From Gnetum montanum (Eukaryota > Streptophyta > Gnetopsida > Gnetales > Gnetaceae): a stretch of DNA of 64,000 nt. A model generated the notes under the pieces. That model did not search any database. It was not told where the DNA came from and worked only from the letters and a program-made list of their open reading frames with translations. Every line of letters begins with the position of its first letter. Position 1 is the first letter of the stretch. The stretch covers positions 62,777-126,776 of the forward strand of contig MNCI01034690.1 in the NCBI GenBank assembly GCA_015680685.1, given 5' to 3'. Shown here in pieces: positions 23,851-36,200 of the stretch. The position numbers and the translations under genes were made by a program.

Positions 23851-25270
23851 CTGCCTCTTCCAATGATCCCACTCTTTTGGTAATTCTTGTGTTGAGAGAT
23901 AAGTGAGGATGTTGCTGAACTAGGTTGATCCTATGGGCATCTCCTTAGTGATTACTCCAGTGAAGAGGAGTTCGTCTGGATATTGATTGGAGAGTGGCTC
24001 CTCTTGCTCTGTGCCATCCCATCATACCTAAGATTCTTAGTTCCTTTGCTGTCTACCATCATAAGGTTAAATTCTTGAAGGATCACAAGTCACCGTATGC
24101 TACGGGGACTCACTATTGGTTTGTTGATCAAGAACTGGATGGCATTGTGGTCAATATGTACAAACACCTTGTCCTTGAGCACATAGTGTTAGAATTTTTC
24201 CAAGGAGAACACCATCACCATTAATTTTGTTTCGGTGGTGGTGTAGTTGAGCTGAGCACCCACAATGCTTCGACTTACACAGTGGATATAATATGGATGT
24301 CTTTAGTCATCCAACTATGTAAGCACAGCTCCCAATGCATAATAAGATGCATCTGTCATTATATGAAAAGGTTTGGACTAGTCGGGTGCTTGTAGAATTG
24401 GAGTTTCTATGAGTTTCTGTTTGAGTGTTTGTAATGAATATTTTCATTCCTTGGTCCAAAGAGATGGAGCGTCTTTCTTTGTTAGTTTCACCAATGGCTT
24501 GGCAATCTTCAAGAAATTCTTAATGAAGCATCGGTAATAACTGCTATGGCCAAGGAATGATTGGACATCTTTTATAGTACTTGGTTTACTGGTGATTTTT
24601 TTAGAATCTACACCAATCCCTACTTGTGAAATGTGGTGCCCTAGAACAATGCCCTCTTGGACCATCAAGTGGCTCTTTTGCCAATTGAGCCATAAATTAG
24701 TTTCCACACATCTTTTTAAAACTTGCTCAAGGTGGTCCAAGGCTTGTTCAAATGTTGCTCCATAGGTAGATAAGTCATCCATGAACACTTCTATCCCATT
24801 GTCAATCTATTGCTGAAAGATGTTGAGGACAAGGCGTTGCAAGGTTGCAGGCACATTGCACAGGCCAAAGGGTATTCTTATATGCGAAAGTTCCCTAGGG
24901 ACTTGTAAATATTATCTTAGCTACTCTTCGGGTGTGATTTGGATTTGGTTATAGCCACTATAACCATCCAAAAAGCTATAGTAACAGTGCCCCACAATGG
25001 TATCCAACACTTGATCCACAAATGGAAGTGGGAAGTGATCCTTGAAGGTTGTCGTGTTTACTAGTTGGAAATCTATATAGACCATCCATTTGCCACCCTT
25101 CTTTAGAATAATAACGAGTGGGCTAATCCATTCGCTATCTACAATGGAATAGCTGAATCCCACTTTCAACAATTGTTTAATTTCATCCTTGACAACTTGG
25201 TTTAGCTTGGTGTTCAATGGTCTTTGTGGTTGTCATCGTGCCTTCATGGAGGAGTTGATATAGATTCGAT
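23851..25270 (-). pseudogene. Reverse transcriptase-RNase H of unit B, catalytic Asp pair kept
   Basis: 25217-24921 covers RT fingers/palm (SEWISPLVIILKKGGKWMVY, DHFPLPFVDQVLD, YSFLDGYSGYNQI). 24788-24444 starts MFMDDLSTYG, with both catalytic Asp residues (24774-24779), then LKRCVETNLWLNWQKSHLM, EGIVLGHHIS and a thumb (DVQSFLGHSSYYRCFIKNF). It is the best preserved RT of the Athila-like units but is split by frameshifts between the two pieces. RNase H (about 24440-23860) is only in fragments. Confidence 0.75.
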
Positions 25271-25679
25271 GTTGGTATACCCTAGGGTCAACTCCCATCA
25301 ATTCACGATATGACCATAAAAAAGTAGCCTTCCATTTGTTTACCATCTTTAGAAGTCTCTTCTTTTGCTCAAGAGCAAGAGTGGCATTGATGATTATAGG
25401 CCTGCCATTCTAAAAAAATGCATATTCTAGATTCGTCAATAAGGTTTTCAGTTCCAGGGGCTCATGTCTAAAACTTTTAGGGATCTATAGCTTTCCCCAA
25501 GTATCACTGTCATCAATAGTGCAGACTTGTTGATGGACCTTTTCCAATTTGTTCATCCTTTTCATATAGGCACATACAAGGCCCTTAGTTGGTTCCATGC
25601 ATAAAGTGCTATTATCAGAGTCAGCGGTCACCCACTAGGTGCCTTCTTGGTTAGTGGCTGCTACGTACAGGCATTGTTT
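25271..25679 (-). other. Protease-RT linker, unit B
   Basis: About 400 bp of degenerate polyprotein without a recognised domain, homologous to 14451-14849. Confidence 0.4.
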
Positions 25680-26110
25680 AACTTGTGATTCTTTGGCACA
25701 TCGACTACATGCTTGAATGGATGTCTGCTTAGTGAACCAAAGTTGCTACACACAGTTGCACCCTGAGTCACTATACATGATGCATAGAACGTGCTTCTTC
25801 TTAATCTTCCCAAAAGGATTTTCTTTTGAAATTTTAAGGGAAAGATCTTGGAGTCCTAATTGTGTGTCCATCGTCCCCTTGCAATTATCAACCCGGATGA
25901 CCAGGAAGTCAACAGGATAGGACCACCCATAAATAGTGGTCATAATATCTTCTACCAATCCTAACAGAATAGTTATGGATTGGTCTACCAACTTGAGCTG
26001 AATGTTGCTTTTCTTCATTAGGGGTAGGTTCAAAGTCTTGTACATATCATGTGAAATCAAATTGACACCTGACCCGAATCCAAGAAAGCTTTGCATGGCT
26101 TGTTTCCTGG
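25680..26110 (-). pseudogene. Aspartic protease of unit B, deleted
   Basis: 26096-25746 starts at the active-site region (FGSGVNLISHDMYKTLNLPL) but the DSG is degraded: the DNA coding it has lost a base compared with unit A. Relative to unit A it also lacks the segment encoding the FPIIMGRAWLST motif, since NCKGTMDTQLGLQDL joins directly. Both changes make it inactive. Confidence 0.65.
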
Positions 26111-28700
26111 CACTTCAAGGTATATGAGGGGACTCCCCGGATCAATCAATTTACGAGGGAGATGACCTACCTTTATCCAGTCTGTCACAGCATGTGTTAG
26201 CATGATGATTTGTATTGTGGAGGGTGTTTAGCTTGAAGGTTGCTCGAAGGGTTGAATGGTGGAGGTGATTGAAGGTTCAAAGGCACTGGCCATAGGTGAA
26301 TGTGCAGGTATCTTAGGGATATTAACCTGGAAGAAAGGGCATTACCATGGTTTTGATTTTGGTCCACTCAACTAAGAAGTTGGTTGTAAGTTGACAGCCC
26401 TCGTGGCATTACGTTGCTGTGGCTGTGGTGGTATCTCCCCTTGCATAGGTGGAGAAGGAGGTAGCTAAGTGATGGGCTGATGAGTAGGCATGGTAGGAGA
26501 AGGTGATAGAGGATAATATAGATGTAGGTTCTCCCCCCTAGGTGATGGAGATTGTGTTTGAAAGTATTCCGAGGGGTGTTAACGAGTTTGAAATAGTGCA
26601 TGACTAGAAGAGTCCTATGGGGAGTCTAGTTGCTAAATGTAGTAACCATAAGGATTTGGCTACCAGTAATGGTACTGCTACCTTGGAGGTGGCATCCCCC
26701 ATGATTTTGGATGTTGCCATTGCTAGTAATACTCATAGGATTGCAATGGCACTCCACTTGGATAATATCCTTGTTGCTGGTGAAACTGCCTAGGATTGCC
26801 TTGTGGATAAGGTAATCTTCGAGGTGTTTGCCTTTTTGCCAAATGAGGATTCAGTGCATACACCCCAGACTCTTGTAGATGTGACACCACTAGGAAACAC
26901 CCCTTAGGATGTTCATACTAGCATATGTCACATCCATCATCCTCCTCAGTGTTAGAGTCTACAACCCATCTTGCCACAACAACTTTGTCCTTACCTTTAT
27001 GGTAGGCACGTTTAGCTTCTCTTCTCCTTTGCCGATCTTGTTCATTACTTTGCTGTTTGGATTCGTCCTTAACTTTTAGGACACTTTGGAAATTTTCATC
27101 CAAAGAATCCCACATCTTGTCAACCTTGGCCAAAATTTTAAACGCAAACTTTGGTATGGGAAAGGTTTTTCGGTTCACCGCTATATCCAGTGGTGATTCT
27201 TACTCCTCTTCACAAAATCAGACTTCCTTCTTTTGGATGGAAGGGTCCCAACTATACTCTTCTACACTCTCTTTTTTCCTTAATTCCCCTTCCTCTTTGG
27301 CCACCTACTTAATGAGATGCTACAGTTGATGGGCCCTCAATTCATATAGCCATCCCTGATCATAAACACCCAGGTTTCTTGTTTCAAAGTGAACCCATTT
27401 ATGATATGGCAAAGTTGTTCCTGCTGAGTGTAGCCATGACTAGGGCATCAATGTAACAATGAGTAATATCTGACCATGGCTACATCCAAGGGTTCATGAC
27501 CACTCTGTTTCCACCCTTGGATCTATCATCTTAGATTAGCCACTCTAGAGTAGGTTTAGGATTTAGGGTAAAAATTTCCAGCATCATACTTCATCATATG
27601 ATTGATTCTGGTTCCAAAGATCGGTACCAGCTTTCTGCTTCCTTGATGAGTGTTCAGGGGAATAGCTTGAGTTTTTACCAATCATTTTCTATATTCTACA
27701 GGGTGCAAGCATCATGAAATTCTTACAAGTGAGTCTATGAATCACAATTATATCCCCCTTCAAATTTGGAGATATTTTTTATGTCCAGGAACTTGATCCG
27801 ACTATTTTTGAAGTGCCTACTGGGTATTTGAACCACCTCAGCTATGTTAAGGATGCTTTGAGTAGCCAGCAGTGGTTCATCTAAGTCATAGTCCTGTTGT
27901 TGGCCATAACATCTGTGGTGATTTCGACTGCCTCTCCTTTCTTGATGGTGAGACTCGTGTGATTGGTCATGCCTTTCCTCACGATATCCTCGTCGGTCCT
28001 TGTAATCCCGTTGGTCTTTTCGATCACCATCACCCTGATCCTTCCTACTAAGGTTGCAATCAAAGTTAGAACTTGGTGAAGACAAGGTGGAACAAGAAGA
28101 TGGAGGAGAACTACTACCACCTTAATGTCGATCTCCTCCTCTACTTTGATGATGACCTTGATCTTCATGTCCATCTTTCCCTTTGCCACAATCTTTCAAG
28201 CGTGATCCCCCATCATTGTGGGGCTCCCAATACCTTGATTATTTACTTTGAATGATGGAATACATGGTATGATGCATTGGAGGAGGTTCAACCAAATGGG
28301 AATCATGAAAAATAGGTTCCTCATCATCATGTGGGTCCTGCAAAAATACAGGGTTATTGAACTGTTTCCTCTTTAAGTGTTCATGGCATTCCCCCTGTTG
28401 TTGGTCCCGCACATGTTGTGCCTTAGTTGGACGATAGTCTTGATAGTCATGATCCTCCATTATGTATTCCGCAACATGGTACTGAATGCCTAGTTTAGTA
28501 AGATTTTGAAGTAGCATTCTAGGAACCAATCGATCAGGAGGTAATATGATGTTACCCTCCATGTCCCTCCATCACAAGTGCTCATCCTAATGAAGGATAA
28601 AGGTGAAGTTGGGGATATACTCGTCTGGATGTGCACATACCACTTGACAATCCTGCAACACTAGTGGGTTGCATCTGTCTCACCTATGAGAAGAAATTTT
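26111..28700 (-). pseudogene. gag of unit B
   Basis: 28562-28239 is the N-terminal part (MEGNIILPPDRLVPRMLLQN). 28085-27735 has an Arg/Asp/His-rich tract (KDQRDYKDRRGYREERHD) leading into IPSRHFKNSRIKFLDIKNIS and FEGGYNCDS, the start of the capsid core. 27178-26918 carries the C-terminal part with EEDDGCDIC, the start of the variant zinc knuckle seen in unit A. Several stops separate these parts. The charged RD/RE tract is more extended here than in the readable part of unit A. Confidence 0.65.
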
Positions 28701-28838
28701 TTATGTTAGCTAACAACTAGTGTGCGTTATTCTTTTACTTAAACCACCTAGCATGCGTAGATTTCACTATCCTGGGTCCATTCCAACGAAGTGAATGATG
28801 ATCTTACTAAGACTAGATAGTGCATGTATGACTAACAA

Positions 28839-28856
28839 TCCCCAGCAACGATGCCA
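28839..28856 (-). other. Primer binding site of unit B
   Basis: The minus strand reads TGGCATCGTTGCTGGGGA directly inside the LTR stub. It differs by one base from unit A's site. Confidence 0.7.
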
Positions 28857-28857
28857 A

Positions 28858-28889
28858 TGATGAGCAGTGAGGTACCCCTATGCCCAACC
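28858..28889 (-). mobile_element. 32-bp LTR stub joining unit B to unit C
   Basis: TGATGAGCAGTGAGG and the following bases to GCCCAACC match the LTR start. The sequence then switches at the same AACC position to ORF3-flanking sequence, exactly as at 18117. The shared junction shows B and C descend from one deletion event. Confidence 0.85.
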
Positions 28890-28929
28890 TAGCAGTGAAC
28901 TATTTTCGTTCGATATTGAATGCTCGGAT

Positions 28930-29354
28930 TGATGTCTACAGCTGCTAGTAGTTGTTCATTCATTGGGCCAAGTTCTCTACAACCGCACGTTGTCCTTCAA
29001 AATGGGTGCAAAGAACTTCAAGTTCTACATTTTTTAGTTTCTAACTTTTGTTTTATCTCTTTATGTGTTTGGAACTTGCCCTCGTCTAAAGAATACGAGG
29101 TGGCCACTTGCTTTTCCAGGTCAGATTGCAGCCTTCCAACTATTAGCATAGCTAGGTTTGCATAATAGAGATTGGCTAACTCCATGTATTCTATCATTTC
29201 TTCAATTTGTAGCTCTTTGAGGCAAATCTCAGCCTAGTTGTAGGTGTTCAAGCCATCGAAGATGGGCTGCCACACCTCGCCTCCTTCTCAAAGTTGCTAG
29301 AGTGCTTGGTTCATTTTAGCCTTTGTGACTTAAATCTATTTTTCATTTACTTCT
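28930..29354 (-). pseudogene. ORF3 fragment, unit C
   Basis: This is the C-terminal coiled-coil end of ORF3, homologous to 7362-7765 and 18195-18610. Homology stops abruptly after TTTACTTCT at 29354, where AT-rich DNA (AAATTTAAATATATTA) begins. That is the right-hand end of the array as visible here. Confidence 0.7.
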
Positions 29355-30242
29355 AAATTTAAATATATTATTATTCATTTACTATACTAAATTTAAATAT
29401 ATGATTTTGAAGCATGCAAAGGATGTTGGATCATTATCAAAAGTGTTCTCAAGAATCAACTGCAAATTCAAGCAAAAATTTAGTGGAAGGCACTCATGTA
29501 TGGTTATGATATAACCTTCTTCTTATACTATTTTGGTTTTTATTCAATAAGTTTAATCATGGTGTTGTATTAGTCATGAAACTTAACCTATTTTTTTAGC
29601 ATGTACTAAAATGATAATTTTTTAATTTTTATTATTTGTAAGAAAAATATAATATTCATTATAATGAAAGATAAAATGTTAGAATTTTTTAAAAAAATAA
29701 ACATCTTTTAGAAAAATTCAAATATAAATATTGATAGTTATATTAACTTAAAAGATAAAAGAAAATTGAAAATGCAAAAAAAAAAAAAAAAAAAAAAACA
29801 AGTATGGTTCCATTACTAAGCTTAGAATCAACTATATAATTCTTGCTGTTAGACTTTGTTTTTATGTCATCTTTGAGAAACTTTAATATATTAGGATATT
29901 CAAAGAGATAATTGTAAATTTAAACTATAAGTATTATAAGTCTTACTAATTACTTACCAATCCTCTAAATCATAAACATAGTTATGTTGATCTATTTTGC
30001 AAATTAGTTCTCATTATAAGCTATTGTAGATAGTCTCCAAGTATCATTTCTTGTTCTAGTAAATTGTAATATCATTTTTGGGCTTGCTATTACTTATGAT
30101 TAGCTTGTACGAAGTTTATAAGAACGTCTTTTGTTTCATTGGCGTTACTTTATTAGTGTGAGAACTTTTATATTGTTGTAACACCTCTTGGCGTTGTGGG
30201 CTCATAACATACTTTTGACACTTATGGAAAGTTATTATTTTT
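29355..30242. other. AT-rich region with 23-base A run
   Basis: No gene recognised. A pure A run lies at 29776-29798. An A run of this length could be the tail of an inserted retroposed sequence, but no LINE, SINE or processed gene was recognised next to it. The telomere-like array begins at its right edge. Confidence 0.5.
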
Positions 30243-33200
30243 CATCTTAACCCCAAAATCTGAACCCTAAACCCTGAAGATTGAATCCTGAACCTTGAAT
30301 AGTGAGCCCTAAACATTGAACACTAAATCCCAAATCATGAACATTAATCCAGGAACCCTAAACCTAAAATCCCAAATCCTTAATCCTTAATCCTAAACAT
30401 TGAACCCTAAATCCTCAACTTTGAATCCTCAAACATGAACCATGAATCCTAAACTCTTAACACTTAACCCTAAACCTTGAATGTTGAACCCCAAACCTAG
30501 AATCTTGAACCTTGAAACTTGAAGCTTGAAGCCTAAACCTTGAATCATGATCCCTAAACCATAAATCCAAAAATCTAAACCTTAAGCCCCAAACCCTAAA
30601 CCATGAACCCTAAACCTTGAATCCTAAATCTCAAACCTTGATCCCTAAATCTTAAATCCTGAATCCTAATCCCTTAACCCTCTATGGCTTGAGCCTTAAA
30701 CCTTGAACCCTAAACCCTAAACATTAAAACGCTAAACCCTAAATTATGAACCCTAATTCTTAAACCATGAACCCCAAATCTTGAACCTTGAACCCTAAAC
30801 CTTGAACCCTAAACTTTGAACCTTGAACACTGAAACCTAAAACTCAAACCCCAAACCTTCAATCATAAACCCTAAATTCTAAACCCTTGATCCCAAACCC
30901 TAAACCCTGAACCCCAAATTCAAAACCTTGAATTTTGAAACTAGAACCCTAAACTCTAAACCATGATCCCTTAATCCTAAAGGCTAAACCTTGAATATCG
31001 AACCTCAATCGCTAAATTCTCAACCCCAAACCTTGAACCTTGAACCCTATACCCTGAATCGTAAATCCTCAAACCCTAAAATCCTTTACACTTAACTTTT
31101 TAGCCTTAACTTTTTAATTGTTAACATTTTAACTTTCTACCTTTAACTTATTAATTTTTTACCTTTAACTTTTAACTTTTTAACATCTTAACATTTTACC
31201 TTTAACTTTTTAACTTTTTACCCTTTATCTTTTTGACATTTAACATTTAACTTTTTAACATTTCAACTTTTACCACCTTTAAATTTTTAACTTTTTACCT
31301 TAAACTTTTTAACTTTTTAGTTTTAGCTTTTTAACTTCTTAACTTTTTACTTTTTACTTCTGACCCTTAACTTTTAAATTTTTTACCTTTTAACTTTTTA
31401 ACCTTTAACGTTTTTACTTTTTGACCTTTAGCCTTTTGACTTTAACTTCTTACATTTTACTTTTTAACTTTTTAATTTTTATCTTTTTAACTTTTTACCT
31501 TAAAACCTTTTAACTTTTTAATAGTTCACCTTTAACCTTTTTACTTTTTGCATTTTTACATTTTAAATTTTAACTTTAAATTTTTAACTTTTTAACTCTT
31601 TACCCTTAACTTTTTATCTTTTTATCCTTAACTTTTTAACTTTTAACATTTTACCCATAATTTTTTATCCTTAACTTTAACTTTTAACTTTTTAAATTTT
31701 TACCCTAAAACCTAGAACCTTGAACCCTAAACTGCAAACTTTGAAACCTAAAACTTGAATCTTGAACCCAGAAGCCCGAACCTTGAATCCAAAACCATAA
31801 GCCATGAATCCTCAACCTTGAATCCAGAACCCAAAACCCAAAATCCTTAACCCTAAACCTTGAACACTAATTCTCAAACACTAGTATCGGAACCCTAAAA
31901 CCAGAACTGTGAACCTTGAACCTTAAAACTAGAATCTGAAACCTAGAACCTTGAACCTCATACCTTTAACCTCGACCATGAACATCAAATCTTGAACCTT
32001 GAACATTAAACCTTGAACCTAGAAATTGAAATCCTAAACATTGAACCCTAAACTTGAAACTTCAAATTCTAAACCATGAACTATAAACCCTTGAACCCTA
32101 AACCATAAAACTCTAAAATCCTCAACCCTAAAACCCTTAACCCCAAATCCTGAACACTGAAGCCCAAACCTCAAATCTTGAACCTTAAAACTAAAACTTG
32201 GAACCCTGATCCCTAAACCTTAAACCCCAAATCTTGAACCTTGAATCCTAAATTTGAACCCTAAACACTAAACCCTAAACCTTGAAACTAGAACCTTAAA
32301 CCTTGAACCCTAAAAGCCAAACCCTAAGCCCTAAGCCCTAAATCCTAATATCCTAATACTCTAAATCCTAAACCATGAATCCTAAATCCTAAACTATATA
32401 ATCCTAAAACCCTAGAACCTTTGAATCCTAAAACTTAGAACCTTAAACCCTAAATATTCAAGCCTAATATGTGAACCATGAACTGTGAAACCCTCAAACC
32501 CTAAATCCTAAACATAAATCCACAAGTCCTAAAACCATAAACCCTCAAATCCTAAACCCTAAATCATAAATCTTAAAATCCTAAACCTTGAATCCTGAAC
32601 CTAGAATACTAAACCTTGAACTCTAAACCCTAGAACCTTGAACCCTAAACCCAAGAATCTTAAACTGTAAACCCTAAAATCATAAACCTTAAGACCTAAG
32701 CTATAAAACCCTAAGCCCTAAACCCTAAATCTGCAATCCAAAAGATAAAACCCTAGAAACGTGAAACCTAAACCTTGAACCCCAAGTCCTAAACCCTAAA
32801 TCTTAAACCCTCAACTACTAAAACCATTTACGCTTAACTTTTTGACATTTTAACTTAAAATTTTTACCCTTAACTTTTATCTTTTAACTTTTTAAGCTTT
32901 AAACTTTTGACTTTTTACCTTTAACTTTTTATGTTTTTAGACTTTTTACCTTTAATGTTTAGCTTTTTAACTTTTTAACTTCTTACTTTTAACTTTAACT
33001 TCTTAACAATTTACCTTTAACTTTTTAAACTCTTACTTTTAACTTTAACTTTTTAACATTTAACCTTCAACATTTTAACATTTTAACTTTAACTTTTTAC
33101 CCTTAACTTTTTATCCTAAATACTAAACTCTAAATTATAAATCTTGAACCTTGAACCTCATGCCTTAAACCTCAAACCACAAGTCCCAAACCATGAATCC

Positions 33201-36200
33201 AAACCCCAAATTTTGAACCTTTAACCTTGAACCCTGAACCTTGAACCCCAAATCCTGAACCCTAAACCATGAACACCAAACCTTGAACCAAGAATCTAGA
33301 ACCCATAACCCTGAAACTTGAATCCCAAATCCCAAACTCCAAATCCTAAACACCAAATATTGAACCCTGAATCCTTAACATTGAACCTTGCACCCTAGAC
33401 CCCTAATCTTGAATTCCAAACCTTGAGCCTTGAAGCTTGGATCCTAAACTTTGAACTTAGAACCTTGAATCTCGAACCCTAAATTTTGAACTATAAACCC
33501 TTATCCCTAATCCTTGAATCTTGAACCCCCATCCCAAATCTTGAACCTTAAACCCTGAACATGAAACCCTAAACTATGAAACTTGAACCCTAAATCCTAA
33601 GTCCCAAACCTTGAATCCCTAACCCTGAACCTTAAAACCCTAAGCCCTAAAATCCTAAAACCCTAAACCCTAAAATCTTAATACTCTAAACCCTAAACCT
33701 TGAACCATATACACCAAAATATTGAATCATGAATCCTAAATTGTAAAATATTGAATCATGAACCTTAAACCGTAAACTCAAAACCCTAAAACCTTAAACA
33801 CTAAATACCGAAACCCTAAAAACCTAAACCCTAAATGCAAAATCCTAAATCTAGAATCCTAGAACCTAGAACCTTAAGCCCTCAATCCTAAATCCGAAAA
33901 CCCAAAATCTGTAATCCTAAAAACCTAAAACACTAAAACATGAACCATGAATTAGACCCTAAAAACCATAAACCTAAAACCTTAAACCCTAAGCCCCAAA
34001 CCCTAAAACCATAAACCCTCAACCCTAAGCCATAAATCCTATATCCTAAACCCAAAACCTCCAATCCTAAATCCTCAATCTCAAACCCCAAACCCTGAAC
34101 CTTCAACCTTCAAATCCTAAAACCCTAAATCCTAAACCCTTAATCCCAAAACATGAACCTTACACCTTTAAGATTTTAGCTCTTGAACTTTTTAACTTTT
34201 TACATTTAGCTCTTTACCTTTAATGTTCTGAATTTTTAACTTTTTATCCTTAGCCTTTTAATCTCTTAACTTTTAACCTTTAACATTTTAAATTTTAATT
34301 TTTAACTTTTTAACATTTTTAACCTTTAACCTTTTAACTTTTTAACCTTTAAACTCTTAAACATTTAACTTTTTACTCTTTAACTTTTTACTTTTTAACT
34401 TTAACTTTTTAGTCTTGAACTTTTGACTTAGTAACTTTTTAACTTTAAGCTTATACCTTTTAACTTTTTACCTTTAATTTTTTAGTTTTTAACTTTTTAA
34501 CTATTTACCTTCAACTTTTTAACTTTCAACTTATTAGCTTTTTATCTTTACCTTTTTAACTTTTAACCTTTTAACTTTAACTTTCAACTTTTAACCTTTT
34601 AACTTTAACTTTCAACTTTTAACTTTTTACCCTTTAACTATTTAACTTTTTAACTTCTTACCTTTAACATTTTACCTTTTTAATGTTTCAAGTTTTAACC
34701 TTCAACCTTTTAACTTTTTAACATTTTAATTTTTACCTTTTTAACTTTTTAACGCTTTACCTTTAACATTTTTAACTTTTAAGTTTAAATTTTAAAGTTT
34801 TGTTAATTTTTACCCTTAACTTTTATCTTTTTTATCCTTAATTCTTTTTAACGTTTAAGTTTTAACATTTTACTAATAATTTTTTACCCATAACTTTAAC
34901 TTTTTAATTTTTTATGTTTTTTAATTTTTAACTTTAACTTTTTACCCTTTACTTTGTAACTTTTTATACTAAAACCCTGAACCTTGAACCCTAAACCCTA
35001 GATTATGAAGCCTGAAACCTGAACCCATAACCCTGAACCAAGAACCCAAAACTCTAAGGCGTGAATCATTAACATGAAATCTTTAACACCAAAATCTGAA
35101 TGCAAAACCCAAAACCGAAAATCCAAAACCTGAAATCCTTAACCCTAAACCCTAAACATTAATCCTCAAACACCAAAATCCAAACCCTAAAACCATAACC
35201 CTCAACTATGAACCCTAAACCTAGAATTTGAAACTATGAATCCCAAACCCAAAACTGCAAACCTCAAACCTTAAACCTTGACCACAAACATCAAATCTTG
35301 AACCTTGAATGTTAAACCTTAAATGTTGAACGCCAAACCCTAAACCTTGAACTCTAAAACCTTAATATCCTCAACCCTTAATCCTAAACCCTGAACATTG
35401 AACCTCAAACTTTGAATCTTAAACACAAAACTTGGAACCTTGATCCCTAAACCTTGAACATCGAACCCCAAATCTTGAATCCTAAACCTTGAACCTTGAA
35501 TTCTAAACCCTAAACCCTAAAGCCCAAACCCTAAACCCTAAAATTTCAATACACTAAACCATGAACCCTAAATACTAAAACCCTAAACCAAGAACCCTAA
35601 ATCTAAAACTCTAAAATCCTAAAACCCTAGAATCCTAGAACCCTAAAATCCTAAACCTAAAACCCTTAAACCTTAAACCTAAATCTTAAAACCTTAAACC
35701 CTAAATCTTGAACATTAAAACTCTAAAAGTTGAACCCTAAAACGTAGAGCATTGAACCCTAAACCCTAGAACCCTAAACTCTAAAATCATAAATCCTAAA
35801 ACTTAAGCCCTAAAACCATACATCCTAAACCTAAAATCTTCAACCAAAAACCCAAGAAAACATTAGGACCCTAAACCCTAAACCTTAAAACCTAAATCTT
35901 AAAGTATCAAATACTAAAATACTTTACAATTAACTTTTTCACATTTTAACTTGTAAATTTTTACCCTTAAATTTTAGCTTTTTAGCTTTTAAATTTTTAA
36001 GTTTTAACCTTTTTAACTTTTTATCTTGCACTTTTAACTATTTCACTTTTTAACTTTGAACTTTTTCACTTTAACCTTTTAACTTTTTAGCTTTTAACTT
36101 TAACTTTTTAACATATTACTTTTAACTTTAACTTCTTAAATTTTTACCTTTAACTTTTTAACTTCTTACTTTTAACTTTAATTTTTTAACTTTTTAGCTT

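Noticed and set aside
29776-29798. Poly(A) tail of a processed pseudogene or SINE
   Set aside because: No gene-like or SINE-like sequence precedes the run on either strand, and no flanking target duplication was seen.
33165-33356. Minus-strand 63-aa ORF rich in GFGIQVSG/WFKVW-like repeats
   Set aside because: It is translated telomere-like satellite; the peptide periodicity reflects the DNA repeat.
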